Shown here in pieces: positions 40,471 to 59,042 of a stretch of 64,000 nucleotides of DNA. The stretch covers positions 21,383,209 through 21,447,208 of the forward strand of contig NC_134510.1 of the NCBI RefSeq assembly GCF_027942865.1. The letters run 5' to 3'. The position numbers were made by a program, and so were the translations under genes. Each line of letters opens with the position of its first letter. The stretch's first letter is position 1. The notes below the pieces were generated by a model. It saw nothing but the letters and a program-made list of their open reading frames with translations. It had not been told where the DNA came from and did no database searches. The stretch comes from Odontesthes bonariensis (taxonomy: Eukaryota > Chordata > Actinopteri > Atheriniformes > Atherinopsidae).

Positions 40471-41811
40471 CCGTGTTGTCTCTGAATAGCCGCGGCTGCA
40501 ATACTGTGGAGGAGACCGGCAGATGAAGTTTTCCCTTTCCGCTAGAATTTTTCTCACTTAAACTCCTTTTATTCCTACAAATGAACTCTTGCCTGGGGTT
40601 TCCTGTTGGCCTATGGGCTTAAGGCTCTGTCTGTTTTACTGTAACATCCCCAGTTTAAGTCCAGCCAATTCTTCTCAGTAGATACAATATTTCTAACAAC
40701 AGCTTCAAGAAAAAGAAAAACCTAGCTCGTGAGGAATTAGCCAAGAGCTTACCTAGACATAATACATTTGTTAACATAAGATACCATGAATTGTGAGGTC
40801 ATGTGAGGTCATGTGAGGCCTCAGTGAACCCCTATGATAAACATAAGAGTAAAGTGTCCAGGTGGAAAAAAAGAGAAATGGCAGCTAGATTTATTAATAT
40901 TTCGCAGCCTGGCAACCCCAAAGTTTTTATTTAAGGCTAATTATTTATAATGATGGTACAAATTAATTTCTAATCAACCATAATAAAGCCTTGTTAGTTT
41001 CAGAATCCCTTTAGAGGGTGCTTTGCAAGTACAAATCAGATTTTTTAAAATACCCCAAAACATTCAGACTATAAGCTATGCACTCACATGATAAGATTTC
41101 CAATCAAATAGGATTTTTATTCAACCTTCGTGCCCCCGTTCATTTCAAGATTTCACTCATTTCATTGTTCCAGCGGTTACCTCCATAGAGTTTAATAAAA
41201 AAATAACTATGCTTACAGCATCTCGACAGTCAAGAGGCAAACCAAGCTGATTTCATATCTAGTGTTAATGTATGCCAACGAACAGTATGACGTAAAGCAC
41301 TTGAGCAAAAGAGTTGGATTCATTCTAATTAATGATGAAGTGAACACTTAAAAACAGAGAAGGCTGTATGAATGGAGATGATTTCTATGTATGGCTGCTC
41401 AGTATACCTGTGCTGCGTTTCACACATTCATCATTAATGTTTAACATTATGAAACATAGCTGACTCCTCGACAAAGACTATGAAAGTGTACTTTTTTTTG
41501 TTGTTGTTTCCGTGGACAGAGCAGCATCACTTCCGAATAAACCTGTGGTTAGAGCCATACAGCCTAACAGTGACAGTGGCCACCCGCCTGCACGAAACCA
41601 CAGGTCATGAGGAAATGCTCTTTTTTGGAGATGCAATCGTATTTCAGCAGAAACTGTAGGTGTAATGAAACCGACGAGGGCAAAATTAGATGTTTCAAAG
41701 GCCAAAAAGGTAGCCTAAATCCAGTGAACTGAATATACAAAATGAGAGATTTTTTTTTCAGATGAGACAAAGAAATCCTCCCTTTAATGGGCCACAAAAG
41801 AGACCAACACC

Positions 41812-41822
41812 AACTTCCTGTT
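41812..41822. promoter_or_regulatory. ETS/PU.1-like site upstream of tyrobp
   Basis: AACTTCCTGTT is an ETS core on the minus strand, about 230 bases before the tyrobp start. PU.1 drives myeloid genes in vertebrates, so the place is apt, but the match alone proves nothing. Confidence 0.3.
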
Positions 41823-42050
41823 CCCACAGTGAACTACTTTCTCTGGCTCCTCCTCCCATCACAGTCACAAACCTCCGCATCACTGACAATTTCGGCTGTG
41901 GACACTTCTTCATCTGTAAACCCTCCCTTCAAAGGCTTCCAGCATCTTGTTTTTGGGTGCGGCAACAGATCTGTTTGAAGGAGAACAGAAGGACTGGTGG
42001 CCCTCAGCCGCTCCCTTTCCTTTCCACCTCGACGTGAGGCCGGCTTTAGG

Positions 42051-42735
42051 ATGTCTGACGCTCTCTGTATCGTGGGTTCATTTTTTGGTGAGTGTCCCGT
42101 GTTTGTTGGCAGAGAACGATGACAGCAATGGCACGGTCAGTTTACTCTCTGACGTTTTCTCAACTGTTTGTCTTGCAGGCTCAGAAGGACAGCAAGGTAT
42201 CTGGATTGCCTCCAACCTTTTTGCTGCAGAGTGATGTTTTGCTTTTGTTTCAAATCCTGTGTTTTCATTTTGTCCCACAGAATGTGGCTCCTGTTACCTG
42301 ATAAGCATGGGGTCTGTAATTGGGATCATTGCCTCCGATATTATCTTGACCATCCTCATCGTTGCCTCTTTGTTCTGCTTTGCAACTCACCATAGGAGAC
42401 GAAGGGAACGGGACTCTCATGACGGTGAGAATGTGCACTTCTGCTAATTTGTTTTTAGCCTGCTGAGCGGTGGTCTGGCCAGTGGGCAGTAACTTGACAA
42501 TTATTCCAAATGTGAACAGGTAAAAGAAATCTGAATTCATCAAAGAAAATGGCCAGAGAAATCACAGAGTCTCCTTACCAGGTAAAATAATACTGCTGTT
42601 AAGTCTGGAAAAGAAATCAAATATAAAAATGAGACGTTTCTGTGCTGCATTGATGGACTGCTTTGATTTTTCTTTTAGGAGTTACACGGAGCCCAGTCAG
42701 ATGTGTACAGTGAGCTTGAGCACTTTAGAAATTGA
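42051..42735 (+). CDS. tyrobp: TYRO protein tyrosine kinase-binding protein (DAP12)
   Basis: An ITAM adaptor for activating receptors of NK and myeloid cells, which recruits Syk-family kinases. Coding exons are 42051-42087, 42179-42196, 42281-42424, 42520-42581 and 42679-42735, with closing phases and 105 codons. The short ectodomain has CGSC for disulfide dimers, as in mammalian DAP12. The transmembrane span has the acidic D38 in IIASDIILTILIVA. A basic stop-transfer HHRRRRER follows. The ITAM is Y86-QEL, seven residues, then Y97-SEL, embedded in ITESPYQELHGAQSDVYSEL, almost as in mammals. The leader is short and weak (MSDALCIVGSFF), so another first exon remains possible; the chosen ATG fits the phase of exon 2. 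The introns that flank the transmembrane exon are phase 1, as in hcst, which fits descent from one ancestor. Confidence 0.92.
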
Positions 42736-42991
42736 CACTCTCGAAAAAGAACCCGTAAAACTATAAGATTCACAAGCAGATCAGATGGAATAATCCTCAA
42801 CGCGCATCTTGCTTTGCAACATATAGTCCAGCAAAATTGTGAGTCGTCATGTCCATTGTCTATGTGAATATTTAGCAAGTAAGATTATATGAAGTGTAAT
42901 GTGCCAGGTGTAACATTTACTGCATCGTATTCATGCTTCTGTGAATCTTAAGCTGTCTTGAAATGTAGAATTTGTATCGAACTAATTATGT

Positions 42992-42997
42992 ATTAAA
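42992..42997 (+). promoter_or_regulatory. Poly(A) signal variant, tyrobp
   Basis: ATTAAA about 260 bases after the stop codon. Confidence 0.35.
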
Positions 42998-44131
42998 TCT
43001 GTAAAACTAATTTCAGGCTCAGACCAAATCTGGTCGAAGTCGTCAAAGTGGTTACTTCTGCTCTTATCTGATTATTTCAGACATTTGTCATACCAGTAAC
43101 ATCCTCTGGCAGCTTTATTTATTTAACACGCAACGCAAAATTCAACCAGAATCACTTTATTTCTTCTATTAGCCTACATGATCAGATAACAGCAAAAAGG
43201 CATATTAATCTCTGTATTTGGATGGAGGAAAAAATCTCGGAGAGCAACTTTATTTGGAGGCCACTTGTCTGCGCCTGATGAGTCAACAGATGGAGGCTTC
43301 TGACTCATTTTGATGAAGAAATAACCTTGTAAAAAAAAACAAAAAAAACAGGGGAAGAAGAACTGTTAAATATAAAATCAAGGAGGAGCAAGACGTAGGA
43401 AGTGGTTTCATCCTATTGTTAGACGAAACCTGAGGACTTTGAATAAGCCTCATCTCGCTCTTAAAGCGAGCCCGGTGGTTGGCGACACGTGCAGAGAACA
43501 CTTTGTGTGATTCAAATGCAAAGGGGACAGACCTCACATATGATCATCGGGCAGCTCGGCTCTTGGCTGGAACGGAGAGGCTTCTGGGCTCTGGAGGTGT
43601 TAAAGCACAAAAAAAAAAAAAGAAAGAAAAGGAGGATCACAAGAAATGACAAATCTTTGTGGAGAGCCTTGTGCATCGTTGACCAGTTTCTGTATTTTTG
43701 ATATTCACTTGAGGAACAGAAACCTCTTCTCACCAGATGGATTCATTTCAGAGCTGATGTACTCTCTGGTTTTTGTGGGATTATTAAAGATCAATTGTAC
43801 AACCTGATTGTTTGCTTTACACAGTTATTCCTGGAATATAGTGAGTTGAGTCTTGTGCAATATAGAATTCAGTCGTACCATCATGGTCTGCATGTTTACT
43901 GGTGCCCACTGCAGCCAGTCTGCTGTTCTTTCCCTCCAAACTATCCCGATCCAGCGTCTCTCTGCTTCGGTATGGAGCCATCCTATCAGTCATTCCCGGT
44001 TTAGCTCGTCTTTGCAGATTTGTGCTTTGACTGGCACGGTCAGGTTTCAGCGTCATTCCTTCTTCACCATTCTGATCACTTTGCCCTCCACTTGCTTGCA
44101 GCTCCCCCCGGATCCTGCTTTGCTTTTTGCT
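42998..44131 (-). other. Convergent stretch between tyrobp and the next gene
   Basis: No coding exon supported. Part of it should be the 3' UTR of the minus-strand gene that ends at 44132. I could not single out its poly(A) signal. Confidence 0.35.
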
Positions 44132-45405
44132 CTAATGGTCCTGGACCAGTCTGCTGGTCAGATCCATCCACTGTGTGTCGTCTCCGTCCACTCCCACTGT
44201 CTTCCTCAGTGAAGCCTGCTCCTTTGCCCCAGCTTCGGGAACCCTAACTTCATGGCTGTCAAGGTCTTTTGAATGCAAATCTGAGAACAGTGACGGTTGT
44301 TGATTAAACAAAGTTTCAGCTGACATTTATCCTGAAAAATGAAGACACGTGTTTATTTAATTCCTGTCAAACTGAATATTTGTCCAAAAACTTGTTTAAG
44401 ATACAAATCACATATACCTGGAAATCCATTACTGTGCAAACTCTCGGTAGATTCTGCCTCAGACAAATCTGTGAGGGTATAATTTGTTGTTATTCAAAAT
44501 AAAATCAGTGGCTTAGTTGTATTTTCATGGGTAACAGGTGCAAAACCAAACCAATCAGCAATAGGTAAATCAAAGAGGTGCATTAGTCAGCCAGAATGAA
44601 TATATTCATGCGCCATTTTTCTAATCTTTAATCACTGTGAAAAGAAAGTGTACCTTCAGAGTCTTGCTCTATCATTGGTTTTGGAGGGTTGTTGTGTGCT
44701 CCAGACATCGGAATATTTACAGTGAGAATCACCGGGGGGGTTTGAGCAATCACATAACGCAGAGCGTGTGCATTAAGGTTTTACTCTGAAGATTAAGGTG
44801 AATGATCAACTGCAATTTCAACATATGAGCGTTTCTGTTGTATTTTTGTATTTGTATCTTACATTTGTGTCCTTAGGGAACCAAAAGTGCTTTGAGGATC
44901 TGAAACAATAACTTCACTTTCCAGTTTAAAAAAAAAAAATCTCTCTCAGTACATTTACATTTGCCAACCTGGGATTTCTGCAGGTGCGGTCTTGTCGGTA
45001 GTTGTACAAAGTGCATCTGTACCAATAGACATGAACACAGCATGCGACCATTTGGAACAGCATCATTTTTCAAACCATAAACCACACTGGAAATATTAAA
45101 GAAAATCTCACCGTTCAGAAAGCTCAACACATTTAGTCTCTGGGCTTGAAAAGAAAGAACGAGACCAAATGTTATTCCTTTGGGCCCATTTAAGAAGGTT
45201 TCGAAAAAGTGAGTGTTCCTACCTCTGACTGGGGCTGTCACCTCCGCAGCAGCAAACGGAAGCAGTAGTAGGCAAAACGCGAAGCTGAAACAAATAAGAA
45301 ACATTTGTGTCCATTTTTGTTGGCACATCTCATTGCGGCCAGTGATTCAACTGTATGTCAACACAGAAAACGCAAAAAAAACACATCTGAAACTCACGAC
45401 ATCAT
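44132..45405 (-). CDS. Unrecognised small secreted acidic protein
   Basis: I do not recognise this gene. Good splice sites on the minus strand link 45405-45398 (MMS), 45284-45223 (leader FAFCLLLLPFAAAEVTAPVR), 45144-45112, 44899-44863, 44698-44654, 44468-44418 and 44319-44132. Most introns are phase 1. The leader ends in AAA, as for a cleaved signal peptide. The rest has no second hydrophobic span, so a soluble secreted product is likely. It is acidic, with NPPKPMIEQDSE, DLSEAESTESLHS and a last exon of 62 codons ending in TSRLVQDH. The joint between 44863 and 44698 is unresolved: the consensus donor at 44862 leaves phase 2, while the next exon needs phase 1. A weak donor inside exon 4 would fit. 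Total length is about 125-135 residues. A lineage-specific secreted peptide or an acidic matrix protein are options; both are guesses. Confidence 0.5.
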
Positions 45406-48400
45406 TGCTGACTGTTAGTCCCCAGCAGTCTGCACTGTTTGTCAGAAAGGGTGTTGGGCTTTTATGTGCAGCCACATCAGGTTCCTACTCCAGTTAATTA
45501 TAGAGTCTTGCAGGGTTTATCAACCTGAGTTTTGGTCAAAGATTGTGTGTTTTGGTTCAAGCACACCTGTGTGTTGAACAATGTGTGATTTGTGTGCTGA
45601 GGAGCAACAGCTTTACTAGTTGCTGGTCAGTTTACAAAGGCCTACTCATTTCAGTTAAATCATTTTTAACATCCAGACTCATGAAAGTGACTGGTCTTAC
45701 CCTCTATTTTCTGCTAATTACAGGTAGCAAGTTCCTTTGGCTCTCTCTATGGATAAGGCAACCTTTTAAATAATGCAACAGACCACGCATGGTATTTATC
45801 ATTATTCTACCATTGTCCATTTATTAAATGTAGCCCTGTGTTTTGCCTGACAAACACCCTTTGTAGTTTTGAAAAAAGAACTGGGATCCTGCGTCTGTGT
45901 GAAATGGAAATAAAAACAGCATGCCATTATAATAAGGACCTTATCCAAATGAATAAAAAGACAACATGTCACATGTTAAAAACAAAGAAGCACTCTTAAA
46001 AGTATACGTTCATCTTCAACTTTATACAGGCAACATATTCCAACACATTTCAAAAAAAGGAAATTGTTTTCCTGCCTTGTTTGGAGCCAACCCAAAAAAT
46101 AGTACGGACCGCAGAAGAGGAAATCCAAAACAGAGATTATTTTGTTTGTTCGTTTGCTTTTGGACCATTGACCATCATATTTTTCCTGTCAGTTACGTTG
46201 TCCCCATCACAGTTTCTTAGTTTCTCAGTTTCAACACGCAGTACGTTGTGTTTGTATTCTTCTCGGCTAAGCATGTGGTGTAAGTGATTTTACACATTCA
46301 TTTCACACAGTATCCCAACTCTCCTTGCAGCAGGTTGAAGAGAAATGGCCTCTGAAAGAGACATCTTGCAAGACTGTAATCTGGGCATGCTATTTGATAT
46401 ACAATCTTATATGTGCACCCCATTTATTTCTACTGTATTTAAACATTTAAAGAATTTCACTCAGTCACATCTGCTATATCTCCTGACATAAATCTTGAGG
46501 TCTGAAGTTGCCTGCGGGATACTTGTGGAGCAAACAGTTTGGAGGTATATTTCTATTAAACATATGATCCATTTAATAATAACGATAAAGATTACCCAGC
46601 AGTGTAGTGCAGGGCATACGCAGGCATACAGAGTCTTGTACCCACTTATTTTTCAGTCATCACAAAGTATACCCACTTCCAAATCCCTTCTGATGGGCAT
46701 TACATTCTATAGTGTGTTGCAGTCCAATGTGTACTTTTCTTAATCATGCAAAAAGAAAAAAAAAAACTGATCATAATTTCGTTCCAGCCTTTTGTTCCTT
46801 TGCCTCCGACTCACTTTTTTGGGTGGGTTGTTAGGTCGAGGAGGCATTTATTTCACACTGATCCTTGATGGCAAGAAGCAGAAAATACAAGTCAACGTGC
46901 AAATACCAGTAGCCCTTTTATAAGTACTCTTAACGTGTTGTATTTCTAATATTGGGTGCAGCTTTACGATTAAAAAAAAAAAAAACAGGGTTAGGGTTAG
47001 TTTTTACGGTTATATTTAGTTCTCTGGGCACCACTACACTTATTACAGCTGACATTGCGTATGCACATTCACGTCGATCAAAAAGTTTCCTTTTTCAAAT
47101 AAACCTGTTGGGGGCAGAGGAAGCTCGAATCTCCCCGTGAAAAAAGAAAAAGGAGAGCGCCCTCTGCTGGAGAGGCTGTTCGCATTAAGCTCTTGATCTC
47201 GAGCATCGCCATATTGACGTCCCAACAACGCTGAGAGGTAATCGTGTTATTTAATCGCAAATCGTCGTCGTCCCAGAACCGCTGCTGAGTGTTTTCCGTG
47301 TGAAGGAAATCCGAGAATATGTAATCAAGCCGATGGATCGTTTTGCTGCTCGATCACGGTGTTTGTAGGATGTTTTTTCAAGGCGTTGTCAGCCAGTTGC
47401 CTCGCCAGCAACCAGCCTATTCACTCCCTTAGCTTGTTAGCTTAGCACTTTTTAGCTTTAGGAAATATAAATGTATATTCGAAGCTTGGTGTATATTTTA
47501 ATATACATAATGACGCCTTGGTTGAGATTTTATTATTTTAACTCAAACTGTTTATTTTATTCAGTTACTGTCTCGTAGTGTAGCCGAGAGCTGTTTGTGA
47601 CTTTCCAGCCGGCTTTTCACTCTGCTATTGACGAGCTAATGCTAACTAGTTAGCACCCCCCCCCCCCCCCTCAAGCTTCCCGGTTCGCCTGCTAGCTAGC
47701 CGCTCGCCCCGGTGCAGGCCGTGGGCCACAGTGGGTTTGTGCATATCCTCACCTTTATCATCAAAGTATCAAGCGGGCAAACAGCTTTCAATTTGAACGA
47801 CAGTCATTTGCTAGAGAGATCATTTTAGCGATTGGATGCAACCCGTGACTGTATTTATTTAATACAACCTCATTAGCATTAGCTTTATTGGATGGCGTGC
47901 GTTGGCTCACACACTTTGCTAATGTTTGCCTAATTGATTCTATTGATCTTAATCAACCTACTTTCTGCCTCTTTTCCAACAGGAGGTACTTGTTGTAGCC
48001 CCCAGTGATGACTGTACTGAACCCTGTACCTCCTGATTAGACTGGTTGGATGCCCCTTTTTAACACCAAGGTTTCTCCCTTTCATACGTCGTCATATGCA
48101 AACACATCATGCACCAATTGTGTAGTTTTGCTTGAGTTTTGTGGAATTAAGTCTATATATATATACGTGTGTGTGTTTTTGCTTTTCCTTAAAACATGAG
48201 GCTGTATTATGACTTGCCACTGGAAATGGGAAAGGAGAGAGGGGGGGAGCACATCTTTTATATTTTTATATTTATTTATTTCATTGTGGGACATTACACT
48301 CTCAGTACGAAATATCTGAGTGTTTTCCCAATATTCACCGCTCAGCTCTGCACACAACGGTTGAAGATTGCACAGGATTGTTTTGAACTTGGGTTCACGT

Positions 48401-48688
48401 AATCTCTGTATGTCCATTTAGCTTTCGTACCATAGAGGCAGCACAGCCACTCCTGTCACTTCATTTGTCACCATTGTCCTGGAGAAAACCTCCCAGGTAT
48501 TGTACCGTTTTTGCATCTTCAAAGATCACTGTATATTAAATGTCTGCTGCCGGGGATGTTCTGTAATGCAAATGTGCTAAATTGGTACCCGTAATGCTTA
48601 ATATATGTGATGCTGTTCCAAAAAAAAAAGTGAATTTGTGCTGTTTTGATTTGAATGTTTTTAATTTTTTTTTTTTGCCACATTGTAG
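45406..48688. other. Spacer and 5' region of csnk2a1
   Basis: No coding exon supported. From about 47100 the sequence becomes richer in CpG and probably holds the csnk2a1 promoter and untranslated exons; a donor-like GAG-GTAATC lies at 47234-47242 and an acceptor-like CAACAG at 47977-47982. A poly-C run lies at 47657-47670. A short GGGTTAGGGTTAG near 46988 is too small to be an interstitial telomere tract. Confidence 0.4.
47157..47170 (-). promoter_or_regulatory. CTCF-like site near the csnk2a1 promoter
   Basis: The minus strand reads CCAGCAGAGGGCGC, a full match to the CTCF core CCASYAGRKGGCRS. A YY1-like CAATATGGCG follows on the same strand at 47207-47216. Both sit at the start of the CpG-rich stretch. 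Confidence 0.45.
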
Positions 48689-48716
48689 GAAATTTAGAGA
48701 CTATCCTGTGCAGAAT

Positions 48717-52438
<3,722 letters not shown>

Positions 52439-52710
52439 AGCCACTTCCTTACCTGTGTTTAACGTGTGCTCATGGCCATGTCCTGCCTCGCTCTCACTGC
52501 TGGCCAGGGACCATGGCTCCCCTTTTTATGTTGAAAAATAACAAAGAAGAAGATTTAAAAATTGCTTTTCACATTCAGTTATATGACACCTGGACTTGAC
52601 AGAAATGTGTTGTTGCACCTGTCAGGTTTATTAGAGTTAATTTGGGTGTGTTATTTGACGATGCCATTGTCTAGAAATTCTAATAAGATGTAGACATAAA
52701 GAGAATGGAT

Positions 52711-52716
52711 AATAAA
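52711..52716 (+). promoter_or_regulatory. Poly(A) signal, csnk2a1
   Basis: AATAAA about 270 bases after the stop. Longer 3' UTR forms may exist. Confidence 0.5.
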
Positions 52717-52719
52717 ATT

Positions 52720-54291
52720 TATTTTGTATGTTCCAAATATACAGTCTTGCTTGAAACTGTTTGATGGGGATCCTGCTGTATTACACTGTGAACCTTCACG
52801 CGACTTCACAAAACAAAGAGTCAGGAATCTGGTGTGCCCCCCCCTCCCCTCCCCTCCCCTCCGCTTAACAGTGTTCGCTGGTTGCACACGATGTAATGTG
52901 CAGGAGTTGTTGGTGTTTTGAAGTTGTTAGATGCTATCATTCTTTAATTGGACTTTTGTAGATATTCTACAGTTATTGTCAGGTTGCATGCACCCAATGC
53001 TGAGTTTCACAGGGTCAATAGTTTGCCAACTTTATGTTACTTTCACTTCTGTATGTGTATGTATGTGTCCATGTTTGTTTTTTATGAAGTCTCTTACACA
53101 TGATTTTGATTACATAGACAATTTTGTAACCTTTTTGTTTTATGTTGGGAGGAGTCATCACCTACGGAAAAACAACTTCAAAAATAAACAATTTAAACAG
53201 GGTTCTGCAGGCGCCACATGTTATTGAGTACACCCCATTGTTGGCCGGTTGCGTCGATGGCAGGGAAGCTCAGACAGTGTGTGTCGCACAGGGCTTTTTT
53301 TTTTTTTTTTTTCTTTCTTCCACAAGCACTTTATCACCCAACGATGCACAGTGCTCTAGTCGATATTTGTCGAGGGGCAACATTTGTGGCTGCAACTCCA
53401 CTCTTCCACGAGGACACATCAACAGTGTGCGCATTTGTCTTAGGAGGAAGAAAAAGCTCGACATCCTACAGAGAACCACATTCAGAATGCACTCGCTCGC
53501 TCCTGTTGGTAAAATCCACCTCGGGGGGGAGGGAGGGTGAGTCTGCATGACTCGCATACTTGTAAGTACTTTTAAGTCTGCATACCAGGGGAAAAAATGA
53601 GCTTGTCTTTTCCATGGTGGGTTGACAGATTTAAACTGCGTGCACACATGAGGCACGCAGTGGACATTACTGTGAAGAGGGAACTGCCGTTCATGTCTGC
53701 TGGCGAGCATCTGCCTGTGCTCGTTCTCAGGCACGGCGGTGCTTTGATGTCCGACGGTGAGTGCTTACACAGATTAAAACTACGGAAAGAGCAAAGGTCA
53801 ATTCACAATAGATTGTGAATCTAGGTCTGGAGCAAATTGAATCCCGATCTGATAACAGTTATGTGTCACGAGGCCCCCCTCACCCCATCCTCCTTTGTTC
53901 ACATGAGTTTATAAGACACTTCATGACGCGCATGAAATGTCCCTTTGTCCTCTGTTGCTTTTTGCATATTTTAGACCTGTTTAAGACTGTTTCTAGTTAT
54001 TGTGGTCTTTTTGGGTAGTGTTTCGTCACTGTTTGGTCATTTTGCTTCTTTTCAGTGACCGCCTGGGTTCGCTTAGGTCCCTATAGTTATACCTTTCACG
54101 AGTTGTAAATCCTGATATCCAGCAAACTGCTCTTAAGTCAGATACGATTAGTGAAATTGTGTCCGACAGGTTTGAACGCAGCACTTGTTGTGTTTGCATT
54201 GACTCTTTTTTTTTTTTTTTTCAGTTTGCAGTGACTTGCCTCGCGCTGCTCCAGTCGGAAAGATTTAATCGTCAACTTTAGAGGTTTGACA
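52720..54291. other. Spacer between csnk2a1 and the first paraoxonase
   Basis: No supported coding exon. Open frames around 53140-53730 are chance frames without splice or family support. A run of CCCCT units lies at 52838-52862. A poly-T run and CAG at 54207-54224 look like an acceptor, so the ATG exon of the paraoxonase may follow an untranslated exon. Confidence 0.4.
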
Positions 54292-58095
<3,804 letters not shown>

Positions 58096-58574
58096 GCCAT
58101 CCCTTCTTTGGTTTCTGTAAAAAAAAAAATAAATAAATAAATAAATAAAACAAAATGCAAATCAAGATGTACCCCTTTACGGACACAGCAGTAATGATTT
58201 TAACAGCGATGTGCAAAGAATTCTGCAGGGCTTGTTTGTGAAAAATGAAGCTGACCCTAATGTAGGACCCAGGATCTGATAACCCTGCAGGGAAACTGGA
58301 GGAAGATGGTATTTACTTGAGTCACAGAGGTGACGGCGTGTGTGGGAGGACTGGTTTTGATACGGTGTAATTGTCCAGCAACCCAGATAGGTGAACCACT
58401 TGGAACGACAAAAATGGTACTGGGGCGGGGGTGTTATATTTTCAATTTCTTGCTTGGCTGTGTATGGTGAAAAGGATCATTTCACCTGCTGGCGAAAATG
58501 TGAACTACTAACACTGGGTTTTACTTGTTTTAAAGGATTTTTGTTGTTGTTCTTTTTTCATGTACTTGACATCA

Positions 58575-58580
58575 AATAAA
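58575..58580 (+). promoter_or_regulatory. Poly(A) signal, paraoxonase copy 1
   Basis: AATAAA about 480 bases after the stop, followed by GT-rich sequence. Confidence 0.55.
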
Positions 58581-58780
58581 ACAGTAAAGCGAGTCGAGCT
58601 GAAAGTGTGGTTTGTCATGTGGCTCCAGGAGATGAGAAAGGAGAGGGGGAGGGAAAATATATAAGTGTGTTCCCCTAGAAGGTCAATCTGGATGGTTGGA
58701 TCATTACGGTATTTATTAATGAATTGGCTACTTTTCCCACAACATTTTTTTTTTTCCTCATTGAACCCCGATCACACCAC

Positions 58781-58788
58781 TATATAAA
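58781..58788 (+). promoter_or_regulatory. Possible TATA box, paraoxonase copy 2
   Basis: TATATAAA lies about 255 bases before the ATG of the second paraoxonase. A YY1-like site (GCGCCATCTT) lies at 58985-58994, 49 bases before the ATG, which could mark a different start site. Neither is proven. Confidence 0.35.
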
Positions 58789-59042
58789 CGAGAAGTCCCC
58801 TATGAACCGCTCGATGCCATGCTCCTTTCTTTGAAAACAAGGTCGCTTTAGGGTCTGCTGGGCACAGTGTGCTGAAGCAGGTCATTATTATTTTTTTTTT
58901 ATTATTGGGTAGTCCAACTAGCATCACTCTCGTATTTTATACAAGATTGTGAAGTATATTTCTGCTCCGCGCAGACGCACTACAGCGCCATCTTTGGTGC
59001 AGGTACGTAAGCGCACCTTCCGCGCGCTCCTCACTTTGATCG

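Larger units (their letters stand above)
38780..42050. other. Spacer between hcst and tyrobp
   Basis: No coding exon supported. It includes a repeat-like segment (39586-40520) with GC-rich inverted repeats, and AT-rich sequence elsewhere. The last 300 bases should hold the tyrobp promoter. Confidence 0.45.

Noticed and set aside
46986-47000. Telomere-like GGGTTAGGGTTAG
   Set aside because: Only two units.
53140-53734. Overlapping open frames on both strands of about 110-154 codons
   Set aside because: No splice sites or recognisable residues; likely 3' flank of csnk2a1.
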